Part shown: positions 10,861-21,560 of the stretch, in pieces
Layout: each line of letters begins with the position of its first letter
How positions within the stretch are numbered: the stretch's first letter is position 1
Source: JBEHWX01 sp048498995
GTDB lineage: Bacteria > Bacteroidota > Ignavibacteria > OLB7
Direction: 5' to 3'
Assembly: GCA_048498995.1 (NCBI GenBank)
Contig: JBEHWX010000035.1
Location: 1 to 55,979, forward strand
DNA: 55,979 bases
Notes under the pieces: generated by a model
What the model was told of the DNA's origin: nothing
What the model saw: the letters and a program-made list of their open reading frames with translations, nothing else
The model's database searches: none
Made by a program: the position numbers and the translations under genes

Positions 10861-11613
10861 ATGGCAACCTTCGCACCCGCCGAGATCGTCGAGCGGATCG
10901 ACATCACCGAGCACCTGATGGTGATGCGTCTCCGCCCTCGCGCGCCCATTCCGTTTCGCGCAGGTCAGTTCGTCCGAATCGGACTCGAGATCGACGGACG
11001 CATCCTGCAGCGATCCTACTCACTGGTGAACGCCCCGGGCGAGGATCTGCTCGAATTCCTCTTCGAGCTGGTTCCGCAGGGGAAGCTGACGCCGAGGATC
11101 TGGGAGCTCGGCTCCGGCGATTCGCTCCTCGTGCATGAGCAGGCCGCCGGCGTGTTCGTGCTCGATCCGGAGGCCGCGAGCCGTTATCTGCTGGCGGCGA
11201 CCGCCACCGGCATCGCCCCGTTCGTCAGCATGGTGCGCGCCCTTGCGCGCGATCGGGCGTCGTGGGAGGGAGCGGAGCTGCTGCTGCTGCACGCGGCCGA
11301 TCATCCGACGGAGCTCGCCTACTACGCCGATGAGCTGAAGGAGGCCGCCGCCGGCGGATGGCTCAGCTACGTTCCGATCATCGGCGCGCGCGCCGAGCAC
11401 CCGGCCTGGGACGGGGAAGTCGGATGGATCGAGGATCTCCTCCGGAAATACATGGACGCTCGCGGCCACGATCATCTCACCAGCATCGCCTACGCCTCGG
11501 GACATCCGGTGATGGTGGACAACGTGAAGAAGATCCTGACACGCGCGGGATATCCGAAGGGGCGTATCAAGGTCGAGCCGTTCTTCCCTCTCAGGGCCGT
11601 GCTCGGAGCGTGA
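10861..11613 (+). CDS. Ferredoxin-NADP reductase-like flavoprotein
   Basis: A 250-aa protein of the short Fpr/FNR type, which passes electrons between NAD(P)H and ferredoxin or flavodoxin through FAD. The FAD site R51-S-Y-S54 (LQRSYSLVN) and the pyridine-nucleotide motif ATGIAPFVSM (115-124) are present. The C-terminus SGHPVMVDNVKKILTRAGY followed by KVEPFF is typical. The start at ATG 10861 gives the usual length; ATG 10819 is also possible and neither has a strong Shine-Dalgarno. It converges with the OmpA gene through a shared palindromic terminator. The physiological partner is unknown. Confidence 0.88.
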   Translation: MATFAPAEIVERIDITEHLMVMRLRPRAPIPFRAGQFVRIGLEIDGRILQRSYSLVNAPGEDLLEFLFELVPQGKLTPRIWELGSGDSLLVHEQAAGVFVLDPEAASRYLLAATATGIAPFVSMVRALARDRASWEGAELLLLHAADHPTELAYYADELKEAAAGGWLSYVPIIGARAEHPAWDGEVGWIEDLLRKYMDARGHDHLTSIAYASGHPVMVDNVKKILTRAGYPKGRIKVEPFFPLRAVLGA

Positions 11614-11710
11614 GAGCGTGATCGGCCGCATGCGCGCTCGTGGCGCGCGGAGCGATGAGAACATGCGACGCTCGACGCGAGCACGGATACGGATGGAACA
11701 TCATGAAAAC

Positions 11711-11746
11711 GACACGGGGCGTTCGATCGATCGAACGCCCCGTGTC
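11711..11746. terminator. Bidirectional terminator, 36-bp perfect palindrome
   Basis: A perfect inverted repeat with 18-bp arms beginning GACACGGGGCGTTCGATC. It lies between the convergent flavoprotein gene (+) and OmpA/PD40 gene (-). The flanking GAAAAC gives a short U-run for minus-strand transcripts. Confidence 0.85.
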
Positions 11747-11808
11747 ACATATACGATCGGAGATGCGCGGCGCGCCGTCATGGAGCGGCGCCCTTCCCGA
11801 TCCTCGAC

Positions 11809-13593
11809 TTACAGCGCCAGCACGCTGAACTCGACGCGGCGGTTCTTGCGCCGCCCATCCTCCGTGTCGTTCGCGGCCAGCGGATGCTCGGAGCCGAAGC
11901 CCCGCACCTCGACGCGATCGGCGGAGATGGCGCCGGAGCTCACCAGATAATCCCGCACGGCCGCCGCGCGATCCAGCGACAATTGCTTGTTGAAGCCGGG
12001 CGAGCCGATGTTGTCGGTGAAGCCGTCCACCGCGATCCGGAGCGTCGGCTTCGTCGAGAGCAACTGAATCAATCGGTCGAGCTCGAGCTTCGACGGCGGC
12101 GAGATCGTGGCCACGCCGTAATCGAAGATGATGTTGTTGAGCACGAAGCTCTTCCCCTCGGCCAGCTTCTCGAGCGGAAACGATTCCTCGATCTCCGTGT
12201 AGGCCGCGCCGGCCGGGGTCGTGTAGCGGGTGGACATGAAGACGTAGCCGGGCGCGCTCACCGAGATGCCGTACTGGCGTCCGGCGTAGAGCACCGCCGT
12301 GTAGGAGCCGTCGGTGGCCGAGCTGTGCGCGTCGAAGATCTTGGTGCCGTTCTCGAGATCCTCGATCGTGACCGTGGCCTCGATCGGCGCGGCCGTGGCC
12401 TTGTTGACCACCTTCCCCGAAAGGAGCACCACGCTCGCCGGACGTGCCTTCTCCGGCAGCAGCGTGGTGTAGATATCGTCGTTGCCGCCGCGCGAGGTGG
12501 AGAGATAGACGCGATCGCCGGAGGCGGGGATGGAGAGGAAGGCGTCGTTGCCGCTCGTGTTGATCGGCGTGCCGATGTTCACCGGAGCCTCCCACACGCC
12601 GTTGCGCAGCACGGAGTAATGGATATCGTCGTTGCCGAATCCTCCCGCCATCGTCGTCGTGAAGAAGAGCGTTCTGCCGTCGGTCGCGATGAACGGAGCG
12701 TAGCTGCCGGCCGGCTGGTTGATGTTCGGGCCGAGATTTTCCGGATACCCCCACGCGCCCTCCACGCTGTGCGAAACCCAGATCTGATGCCGGTCGTTGT
12801 CCGCGTGCGCGGTCGTGGCGAAGTAGAAGTCGCGGCCGTCCGGGCTGATCGACGCGCCGTAGACGCGCAGGCTCCGCTTGTTCGGGTTGGAGCGGAAAAA
12901 GCTGCTGATCCCCCCTCCCATGCCGCGGATATTCGACCAGGTGGTCCCCTGAAGATCGGCGCGGTAGAACGGGCCGTTGTCATCCTCCCATCCCTTCTTC
13001 AGCGAGACGAAGTAGATCGTCCTGCCGTCCGGGGCGATCGCCGCCACGCCGTCGTCCTCGCTCGAGTTGATCGTCGCGCCGAGATTCACCGGCTCGCTCC
13101 AGATCTCCTCGTGATCGTGCCCGGACTGGCGGACCGAGTAGTAGATGTCGTCGTCGTAGCGTCCCCGCTCGGCGTTGAACTTGGCCCAGGAGCGCGTGCC
13201 GTGCCGCGTGGAGTTGAAGAACATCACCTTGCCGTCGGCCGAGATCAGCGGCGTGTTGTCGCGCGCGGGGGAGTTGATGCCGGCCACCTCGACCAGTCCG
13301 GTCGCGGAACCAATCAATGATGATTTCGCCGTGGCCGATGGGGAGGGATCTCCGGAGGCGACCATGCCGCCGGCCGCGGCCGCGGGCCGCGCGCTCTTCT
13401 GCGCCCACGCCGGGGACGGCATGGCCAGCAGCGAGACGGTCAGCGCCAGGGCGGCGACGGCCGTCGCGATCGGGGAGCGCCGCGCGCGGGAGCTGGTACG
13501 TTCTCCCGCCGGGGCGGCTGAATCTCTGTCTGTTGATGGAGCGCGAAATGCCCGACAACACGGGAATCGCTGGGCGACGTAACAAGGGGGCAT
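11809..13593 (-). CDS. OmpA-family protein with PD40 propeller repeats
   Basis: A 594-aa envelope protein. After a long N-terminal region and signal peptide (LALTVSLLAMPSPAWAQ), residues of about 105-390 contain WD40-like/PD40 repeats (DDDIYYSVRQ, APDGRTIYFVS, SPDGRDFYFATT, TDGRTLFFTT, GGNDDIYTT). A carboxypeptidase-regulatory-like module (VLLSGKVVNKATAAPIEATV) and a C-terminal OmpA domain (IIFDYGVATI; VDGFTDNIGSPGFNKQLSLDRA; GFGSEHPLAANDTEDGRRKNRRVEF) follow. This architecture is common in Bacteroidota outer-membrane, peptidoglycan-binding proteins. The 48 residues before the signal core are unusual; the true start may be a non-ATG codon further in. Confidence 0.9.
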   Translation of the reverse strand: MPPCYVAQRFPCCRAFRAPSTDRDSAAPAGERTSSRARRSPIATAVAALALTVSLLAMPSPAWAQKSARPAAAAGGMVASGDPSPSATAKSSLIGSATGLVEVAGINSPARDNTPLISADGKVMFFNSTRHGTRSWAKFNAERGRYDDDIYYSVRQSGHDHEEIWSEPVNLGATINSSEDDGVAAIAPDGRTIYFVSLKKGWEDDNGPFYRADLQGTTWSNIRGMGGGISSFFRSNPNKRSLRVYGASISPDGRDFYFATTAHADNDRHQIWVSHSVEGAWGYPENLGPNINQPAGSYAPFIATDGRTLFFTTTMAGGFGNDDIHYSVLRNGVWEAPVNIGTPINTSGNDAFLSIPASGDRVYLSTSRGGNDDIYTTLLPEKARPASVVLLSGKVVNKATAAPIEATVTIEDLENGTKIFDAHSSATDGSYTAVLYAGRQYGISVSAPGYVFMSTRYTTPAGAAYTEIEESFPLEKLAEGKSFVLNNIIFDYGVATISPPSKLELDRLIQLLSTKPTLRIAVDGFTDNIGSPGFNKQLSLDRAAAVRDYLVSSGAISADRVEVRGFGSEHPLAANDTEDGRRKNRRVEFSVLAL

Positions 13594-14444
13594 CGCTCTA
13601 CGATTGAATAACGTTCAACATGGCCGCCATATGCCGCGTGGCATCGGCGGATTGCATTGCGTGCTCCGGCATTGCCGGCGCGGGATGATATACAAATGGG
13701 GTGCAATTCCATGCGCGGCGCTGGCTCCGCGTTGCCGAAGGCAACCGATAACGCGCGATGGCTGGCGGTCCCGCCGATAGTGCGTCTCCGTGGAGATAAT
13801 GGGCCGTCGCGTGGACGTTGCAGGTCCATGCGACAACACACTCCGAAATGGCTCCGTGCACAGTGTGTGACGGTACCGCGGAAATCCCGGTAGAGGCGGT
13901 CGGTCGGTCGATACGTGAGAAGGGAACGAAGAGGTGCTACGGACGGTCGGGCTCGCCTGGACCGATAACGAACCCGGCGCAAAGTTATATTCCACGGACC
14001 CACGGCGCAAGATTCGACGCGGTCTCCAGGGGCATTACCGCCTCGCGGTAAGCATTCGATACATCCGCGTCGTGAAATCGCGGAACCGACCGGTCGCGCG
14101 GATGAGGCGCGGCGGTGATATTCGGCTGGTTGTGTTGAGCGGTCGAAAGCGGGGAAATTCGATGTGCTTCCGCCGGCGCGATCTCTCCGACGAGATGAGC
14201 GTGCCACGATGATGACGATGCGAGCTTTTTCCGTCGCGCGGCCGACACCGGGGAAATACGCAAATATGCGCGTGTGTGGGGATCATGGGGCGATGCGATC
14301 GATGTGAAGCGCGTCCCGGGTATCTCGCGCGTCGTCACGCGGCCGCGCCCCGATCGCTCGGGGCGAAACGAGACAGGGCCGGAGCATGCCGCCCCGGCCC
14401 GTGTCGCATCTCGATCCCGTCGCGATCCGGTGATCGCGCGGGCC
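13594..14444. other. 850-bp intergenic region
   Basis: I find no gene here. A palindrome TTGAATAACGTTCAA at 13604-13618 sits 11 bases upstream of the OmpA start and could be an operator. The minus strand reads TAACTTTG at 13980-13987, matching the TAnnTTTG promoter element, though it is nearly 390 bases from the OmpA start. Confidence 0.45.
14373..14404 (-). terminator. Probable terminator of the 76-aa membrane protein gene
   Basis: GGGCCGG pairs with CCGGCCC around an 11-base loop, extended by ACA/TGT with one bulge. On the minus strand it is followed by CTCGTTTCG. It lies 40 bases beyond the stop of the small membrane protein gene. Confidence 0.55.
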
Positions 14445-14675
14445 TCAGGTCATCGCGCCCATCTTCGGACGCCGGTCGATCGGCGCCCACCGATGCTCGA
14501 TGGATCGGGCTCGCAACCGTTCATAGCCGATCCAGAGCAACCCCGCCACTCCGAGTCCTGCAAGCAGGATAACCGCGCCGTACACGATCGTCGACGCGTA
14601 TGCCGAGAACTTCTCCAATAACAGTGGGGCTACCACCAACCCCACCAGCCAGACGATGAAGTGTCTGTCTCGCAT
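14445..14675 (-). CDS. Small two-span membrane protein (76 aa)
   Basis: A 76-aa protein with two hydrophobic helices (FIVWLVGLVVAPLLLEKF and VYGAVILLAGLGVAGLLWIG) and a basic tail. The best Shine-Dalgarno in the window (GAGGAGGTGA) stands about 8 bases before its ATG, and a promoter-like element and terminator bracket it. It is therefore very likely expressed despite its size. I do not recognise the family. Confidence 0.75.
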   Translation of the reverse strand: MRDRHFIVWLVGLVVAPLLLEKFSAYASTIVYGAVILLAGLGVAGLLWIGYERLRARSIEHRWAPIDRRPKMGAMT

Positions 14676-14752
14676 AGCAATTCACCTCCTCTCCACATTC
14701 GTCCATCCCACAGGCTACACGTGGAATTCCCATCGCTTTCGAACCTGCTCTG

Positions 14753-14782
14753 CAAAATGTAATTTCAAACGCCTTGCCAAAG
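14753..14782 (-). promoter_or_regulatory. Candidate promoter of the 76-aa membrane protein gene
   Basis: In the most AT-rich part of this intergenic region (14676-15022, otherwise without a gene), the minus strand reads CTTTGG, then about 15 bases, then TACATTTTG. This approximates the Bacteroidota -33 TTTG / -7 TAnnTTTG pattern with one extra base. The start codon lies about 78 bases downstream. Confidence 0.35.
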
Positions 14783-15022
14783 ATCGAAAATATTCCTTTT
14801 CGATAAGTCGCGCGGACGAATTTTAGCCATTGATGAAATGCGCCGGCGGCCCGATTGAATGTCGGAACGAAATGTCGACTCGGCTCGTACCCGCTGCCGC
14901 TCCCGCGCATGACCGGTCGGTCCTATCGCGGCCGGTCACGCGACGCTCCGGGATAGCGCGCGCGATGCGGAGGAGATGCCGTGAGTGGCCGCCGGCGGGA
15001 GAACGGCGGCCCGAGGAAGCCG

Positions 15023-16353
15023 TCAGATCATCCGGCGGGCCTTCAGCTCCAGGTACTTGTTCAGCGTGCTCACCGTCAGATCCCCCGGCGTGGTCAGGAT
15101 CGAGTGGATCCCGTAGCGTGACAACTCCTTGACGATCCGCTTCTTCTCGAAGATGAACTTCTCGGCGATCGTCTTCATGTACACCTCCTCGATCGAGGAG
15201 GAAGGGGGCTCGGCGAAGTCGAGCAGCTCCGTGTTCTGGAAGAAGATCACCACCAGCAGATGGTCGGTCGCCATTTTCCGCAGAAAGGGAAGCTGGCGCT
15301 CCATCGCCGAATAGGTCTCGAAGTTCGTGTACAGCAGCAGGAGCGACCGGGTGGTGACCCGGTGGCGGACGGTGCCGTAGAGGCGCTCGAAGCTCGAATC
15401 GTGGAAAGCGGTCTTCTGGTTGTAGAGGATCTCGTTGATCCTGTGCATCTGCAGGTGATTCCGCTCGGCCGGAAGCACCGAGCCGATCTTGTCGCTGAAG
15501 GTGATCAGCCCGGCGCGGTCCTGCTTCATGATCGCGATGTTGGAGAGCACCAGGCTGGTGTTGATCGCGTAATCCAGGAGCGTCATCCCCTCGAACGGCA
15601 TCTTCATCGTCCGCCCCTTGTCGATCAGATTGTAGACCGGCTGGGAGCGCTCGTCCTGATACTGATTGATCATCAGCCGCGCGTGCCGCGCCGTCGCCTT
15701 CCAGTTCAGCGAGCGGACGTCGTCCCCCGGCACGTAGTCGCGGATCTGATCGAACTCCATCGTGTGGCCGATCCGCCTGATCCGCTTGATGCCGACCTCG
15801 GTCAGCCGGTTGGAGATCGCCAGCAGCTGGTAGCGCCGCATCTGGAGATAGGAGGGATAGACCGGGAGCGTCTGCTCGGAGCCGAGCCTGAATCGTCGGT
15901 GGACCAGCGAGAGGGGGCTGGCCACGAAGGCGTTGATCCTGCCGAAGCCGTATTCCCCCCGCTTGGTCGGACGCAGATGATATTCGATCTGCGTCTGGCC
16001 GCGCGAGGCCAGGCGGACCGGGAAGGACATGGTCCGGACCTGAAACTGAAACGGGATCTCGTCGGTCACGGTGGTCACCACCGGGAACGGGTAGCGGCTC
16101 CTCAGGGCGATGCGGATCGCGTTCTCGTCGCCGTTGGAAAGGCGCTCCGGCGCGTCGCGCGTGCCGTCGAGCCCCTCGCGCTGCCGGAACAGCAGCAGCA
16201 TGTCCAGCAGCGTCAGCAGCATCAGCGTGAAGAACAGGAGCTTGGCCACCACGAACGCCACGCCGTAGTAGTAACCGAGCGCGAACAGGAGGATGTCGAT
16301 CCCGAGCGCGATGAAGAATCGCTTCTCCAGGAAAAAGTCCTTCAGGTAGCTCA

Positions 16354-16354
<1 letters not shown>
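15023..16354 (-). CDS. DUF58 membrane protein of the MoxR operon
   Basis: A 443-aa protein with two N-terminal membrane helices (about 12-55), a beta-rich segment and a DUF58 domain. The hallmark YVPGDDVRSLNWKATARHAR is at 207-226. DUF58 is a divergent von Willebrand A-like fold that usually works with a MoxR ATPase. The metal-site motif is altered: D245-K-G-R-T249 instead of DxSxS. It starts with GTG, sharing one base with the MoxR stop codon, and is the last gene of a six-gene overlapping operon. It probably acts at the inner membrane; the exact role of such clusters is not established. Confidence 0.9.
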
Positions 16355-17330
<976 letters not shown>

Positions 17331-17334
<4 letters not shown>

Positions 17335-18515
17335 GAGGCTGTATGATTGGTGTAGAAGGAATCGATCGCGGATGTGAGCCTGAGCAGCTCGGCGTCGGAG
17401 ATCCGGAGCTTCTTCTCGATGGCGTCGATCGTGGCCACCAGCGTGTTCACCTGCTCGATCGGCCGGCCGGAGCGCGCGGCCAGGCGCTCGCGGAACTCAT
17501 CGTCGCGCGGCCCGCGCAGGCCGTAGCGCGTCTGCAGGTGGTCGAGGAAATACTGGATCTTCTTCTCGGCAAGATTCCGGTGATCTCGGTGCTGGAAGTA
17601 GAGGCCGCCGACGGTCTTGACGAAGTCGAGCGTCATGTTCGGCAGCGGCTTGACGACCGGGATGATCCGCTGCCGGCGCCGGCCGTAGACGAAGACGAAG
17701 AGCGCCGCCACGACGATCGTCAGGTAATACGCCCACGCCAGCGACGGCTGGCTCAACAGATAGCGCAGCGGGGAGCTGGCCTGCACGTGCGCCGGGTTGT
17801 AGAAATCGTCCCAGTAGGCCGGCCGCGATCCGAGATAGGAAAGGGCCGCGAAGGGGAAGTACGTGGTCTGCGAGTCGACGATCGCGAAGTTCGTGAACAG
17901 GTAGGGCGTGGTCGAGATGTAGATGTAGCCGCTCTCCTCGCTCCGCTTCACCCGCGCCAGCACGATCGCTCCCGCCTGTGTCCGCGCCAGCACCTCGGTA
18001 TGCGCCGTGTCAACCGCCTCGATGACGTGATCGGTCATGTCCCCCCGTGCCTTGACCGAGCCGGCCACGCCGAGCGTGGGGTTGGAGAAGGTGATCGGGA
18101 TCCGCGCCAGCTCGGAGACATGCTTGTACTCGATGGTCACGCCGAGCGAATCGAGCAGCGACGGGGGAAAGAGCTCCGCCGCGATGAAGGCATCGCTCCC
18201 CCTGTCGACGTAGCTCAGAAGCTCCTCGACGCTCGACTGATCGGCGTCGTAGTCGTTGGTGATCACCACGTAGTCGCTTTCACCCCACGGCATTCCCTGC
18301 AGCGCCTGGAACGTGGAGAGCGCCACCGGGACGATGCGCCGCTCCGGCGCGGCCGACGGCAGCAGCTCGTGCAGAAGGTAGGTGCCGTAGGGAGCGCGCA
18401 CGCTCCGGCTGAACCAGGGAGACCAGTCGATCCGCCGCGGCTGGCCGAGCTCGATCAGCACGATCAGCGCCAGGATGCCGCCGATGATCGCGATGTACCA
18501 TGCGTACTGTTTCAT
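17331..18515 (-). CDS. DUF4350-type membrane protein
   Basis: A 394-aa protein with an N-terminal membrane helix (YIAIIGGILALIVLIELG) and an extracytoplasmic alpha/beta region (about 30-260; VVITNDYDADQSSVEELLSYVDRGSDAF). A second helix (WAYYLTIVVAALFVFVYG, about 282-300) and a cytoplasmic helical tail follow. This is the DUF4350 layout, a regular partner of MoxR/DUF58/DUF4129 operons. ATGA overlaps link it to both neighbours. Function is unknown; by context it belongs to a membrane complex remodelled by the MoxR ATPase. Confidence 0.82.
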
Positions 18516-19375
18516 CGCTTCCCTCCGCCGACGCTTCCGGCAAGGCCGTCGAACATGGCGCGGATCGAGGAGAACGACGCGGCGTCGATCGCGAAGTCGC
18601 CGTACCAGACGTACTCGAACGCGCGGGTGGCCTCGGCGAACGGCTCGCGCAGCGGGCTGGCGTCGAGCTCGCGGAGGTAATCGCGGTTGGTCTTGTCGAT
18701 CCGCCAGTCGATCATCCCGCGATCGGTCATCTGCTTCAGCAGCTTCAGATAGAGCAGGCGCACGGCGCGGCGCAGACGTCCCTCGGCGACGGCATCGGCG
18801 ATGAGCGTGTCGAAGTCCATCTCGTGGATGTTCTCCTCGACCTCCCTCGGATCGATCTCGACCTTCCTGTCGCGGCGCGCGAAAATGCCGCCGGTGTCGG
18901 CGCCCACCAGCTTCCAGATCATGAACGCGACGATGAGGCCGAAGAAGACATAGGGGAGCGTGTTGCCGGTAACCTCGTTGTGGAAGATCCTGCCGAGCCA
19001 GCGGAGCAGCCACGCGAAGAGCTTCTCGAAGAACGACTGCCCGGGCTTCGCCGCCTCCTGGTAGATGAAGTCCGGATCGTTCCGGAAGCTCTCCACCAGC
19101 GTGTCCTGCGGAAGACGCGGCGTGATGACGCTCTGGTCCTCCCGGATCGTGAGGGGGCCGGTGGCGGTGTCGGCCGGGGTGGCGACCGTCGTTTCGTCGT
19201 CATCGGCCGTCGCGCTCGCCGCCGTATCGACCTGATAACTCGGGGCCGCGGCGGTATCCACGCCGACCGAATCGGCGGTCTCGCGCCCGGTCTGTGCCGT
19301 GAGCCCGCCGACGGCCAGAAGAAGGAATGCTCCGGCGATGAAGCTCGCGCCGCGCGCCTTAGATGAGGCCACCAT
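18512..19375 (-). CDS. DUF4129-domain membrane protein
   Basis: A 287-aa protein. It has a signal or anchor segment near the N-terminus, an Asp/Thr-rich extracytoplasmic linker, a membrane helix (TLPYVFFGLIVAFMIWKLVG) and a C-terminal DUF4129 domain (EGRLRRAVRLLYLKLLKQM, ATRAFEYVWYGDFAID). The start is uncertain: ATG 19375 is chosen because the hydrophobic segment follows directly, but GGAGG is very close to it, and an ATG at 19393 is possible. It overlaps the preceding gene by 17 bases and the next by 4. Confidence 0.8.
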   Translation of the reverse strand: MVASSKARGASFIAGAFLLLAVGGLTAQTGRETADSVGVDTAAAPSYQVDTAASATADDDETTVATPADTATGPLTIREDQSVITPRLPQDTLVESFRNDPDFIYQEAAKPGQSFFEKLFAWLLRWLGRIFHNEVTGNTLPYVFFGLIVAFMIWKLVGADTGGIFARRDRKVEIDPREVEENIHEMDFDTLIADAVAEGRLRRAVRLLYLKLLKQMTDRGMIDWRIDKTNRDYLRELDASPLREPFAEATRAFEYVWYGDFAIDAASFSSIRAMFDGLAGSVGGGKR

Positions 19376-20333
19376 CCCTCCGCCGCTGATCATCGTCGAG
19401 GACGCTGCGATACTCGGTGCTGCCCTGATGCTCGATGGTGCTCCGCTGCTCTCCATCATCGTCGCGGCGGCCGATACTGTCGATCCGATCCATGATCGCC
19501 GTGCGGTCCAGACGCTCGGCGAGGCTGTAGTACTGGAGGTTGATCGCCAGCACGACGAGTGAATAGAGGAAGTACGCGACCGCGTAGAAGATCGCCATGC
19601 CGATGGCCAGCGTGCCGACCGCATCGGAATAATCGGCCGTGGTCCGGTGGAAGCTGGAGAGGCCGACGATCAGCGAAAACGGAATGTAGACGAAACTGGA
19701 GACCATGGAGACGATGATCCCCATCAGGAAGATCAGCGCGAATGTCCGCCACCAGTTATCCCGTATCAGCTCGATGCTCCGGCGCAATCCGTCGATCGGT
19801 CCGAGGCGCTCCCGGGAGCGGATCGACGGCAGCAGCGCGAGCGGAACCGACAGATAGATCCAGATCGGTATCACCAACAGCGCGAGCCATCGGAGGGCGG
19901 TGGCGGGGAGAATCGTCAGAAATCCCAGGAAGGCGATCGCGAGCATTGTGCCGAGCAATCCCGGGACGTCCGAGAACGCGGCGCGACGGACGTCGGCCAC
20001 GTCGAACCCGTCGGGACCCCGCTCCATGTAGAGGATCACGAACTGATGCACCACGGCGCACATGATCGTGAAGCCGATCACCCCTACCAGACCGGCGCCG
20101 ACCGAGCCCCAGCCGATGCGCCCGAGCTGCGCCGCGTCGGTGAGCACCGAGGAGTAGAAGCTCTTCAGAACCAGGACGGCGCACGCCAGGAGCACCAGCA
20201 CGACCGGACCGACGAGCATCACGATGCTCTTGCTCAGCGGCTTCGCGTTCTGACGGAAGAAGTCGAACGTGAGAGAGATCACCTGGAACGGACCGCGGTA
20301 CTTGCGGATCTCCAGCGGCTCAGACAACGGCAT
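19359..20333 (-). CDS. Polytopic membrane protein of the SpoIIM-MoxR operon
   Basis: A 324-aa protein with about six membrane helices (for example SIVMLVGPVVLVLLACAVLV and LLVIPIWIYLSVPLALLPSI) and a charged C-terminal tail rich in Asp and Arg. Multi-span proteins of this type often sit between spoIIM and the DUF4129 gene, but I cannot assign a precise family. It overlaps both neighbours, so it is translated from the same message. Confidence 0.75.
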   Translation of the reverse strand: MPLSEPLEIRKYRGPFQVISLTFDFFRQNAKPLSKSIVMLVGPVVLVLLACAVLVLKSFYSSVLTDAAQLGRIGWGSVGAGLVGVIGFTIMCAVVHQFVILYMERGPDGFDVADVRRAAFSDVPGLLGTMLAIAFLGFLTILPATALRWLALLVIPIWIYLSVPLALLPSIRSRERLGPIDGLRRSIELIRDNWWRTFALIFLMGIIVSMVSSFVYIPFSLIVGLSSFHRTTADYSDAVGTLAIGMAIFYAVAYFLYSLVVLAINLQYYSLAERLDRTAIMDRIDSIGRRDDDGEQRSTIEHQGSTEYRSVLDDDQRRRDGGLI

Positions 20334-21288
20334 TCTGCATTCTCCGGTGAAGGTTGCGGGGATGGATGACCAGATAGAAGATGACGAAGGCCAGGGAGCC
20401 GCCGATGATGGCGAAGTTGAGCGGAAGGGGCATCCCGGTGTGGCGCGTGACGAACGATTCGAGGAAGCCGGCCACCAGCAGCAGCGGAACGGTGCCGAGA
20501 ATGATCTTCAGGCCGTCGGCCGCGCCGTTGCGGAACGCCTGCATCCGGGAGTAGGTGCCGGGAAAGAGGATGCTGTTGCCGAGCACGAGTCCCGAGCAGC
20601 CGGCCACCACGATCGCGGTGATCTCGAGCGTGCCGTGGATCCAGACGACGCGCAGCGAATCGTAGAGAAGATTGTTCTGGAAGAACATCGTGTGGAACGC
20701 GCCGAGCATCACGCCGTTGGATACCAGCATCCAGATGGTGCCGAGCGAGAGCGTTACCCCGTAGGCGAATGCCCTGAAGGCAACCAGGATGTTGTGCATC
20801 GGCAGCCAGAGGAACATCGACCATTCCCCCTCCATGCCGTAGACGCCGAGCGGATTCCCATCCTTGATGTTCTCGAGCGTCATGTTCACGTACGCGTCAC
20901 CGAGGATCAGGCGCACGTAGGCCAGATCGTGCATCGTGGAGATGATGCCGATGAGAAGGCCGACCACCGTGAACGCGAAGGAGTAGAAGAGCTCCTTCCG
21001 GTGCGCGTACATCATCAGCGGGAACTCCTCGGTGAAGAAGGTGACCACGCGGCCCAGGCGCTCCCGCTTGTTCTTGTAGATCCGCCCGTGGACCTTCAAG
21101 GCCAGCCCGTTCAGATAGGCGACGGTCTTGCTCTTCGGATAGAAGGTTCGGGCGTGGGAGAGATCGTCGGTCACTTCGACGTACAGCTCCGCCAGGCGAT
21201 CCGGGTCGACGACGTCTCGCGAGGCAAGCAGTACTTCGAACTGTCGCCATTTCTCGGTGTTGTGCTGAAGAAAAACGACTTCTTTCAT
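20320..21288 (-). CDS. SpoIIM-like (stage II sporulation protein M) membrane protein
   Basis: A 322-aa protein with a helical cytoplasmic N-terminus and about five to six membrane segments (FAFTVVGLLIGIISTMHD, IWMLVSNGVMLGAFHTMFF, NFAIIGGSLAFVIFYLVI). It also has the family motif VVWIHGTLEITAIVVAGCSG. In sporulating Firmicutes SpoIIM is part of the DMP peptidoglycan-remodelling complex; in non-sporulating phyla the homologue sits with RDD, DUF4129 and MoxR genes, as here. It is the first gene of the six-gene operon, divergent from the RDD gene. Confidence 0.9.
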   Translation of the reverse strand: MKEVVFLQHNTEKWRQFEVLLASRDVVDPDRLAELYVEVTDDLSHARTFYPKSKTVAYLNGLALKVHGRIYKNKRERLGRVVTFFTEEFPLMMYAHRKELFYSFAFTVVGLLIGIISTMHDLAYVRLILGDAYVNMTLENIKDGNPLGVYGMEGEWSMFLWLPMHNILVAFRAFAYGVTLSLGTIWMLVSNGVMLGAFHTMFFQNNLLYDSLRVVWIHGTLEITAIVVAGCSGLVLGNSILFPGTYSRMQAFRNGAADGLKIILGTVPLLLVAGFLESFVTRHTGMPLPLNFAIIGGSLAFVIFYLVIHPRNLHRRMQNAVV

Positions 21289-21560
21289 GGCGGGCGGAAT
21301 ATCGCTCTCGGTCGGCGGTCTCGAGCAAGGCTGCGCGTGGGATGGACGCAGCGAACCGCTATATTCGGCGCACCGGATCGGCTCGTGGCCACGACCCGTC
21401 GTTACGGCGTCGGAGTGCTCCGGGGCGAGAAGTTACGCCGCGCGTCGCAATGGTCAATAGCCCTTGATTGCTATTTTCCCGGCCACGTTACAGGCCCGGC
21501 CGTCGGCGTCCTTACCAGTGGCGCATTGCCTGAGCTCACACCGAAACTTCCCACGATCAC

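Noticed and set aside
11884..13320. A 478-codon plus-strand open frame over the OmpA/PD40 gene
   Set aside because: Antisense shadow; Arg/Val/Gly-rich low-complexity sequence opposite clear PD40 and OmpA motifs.
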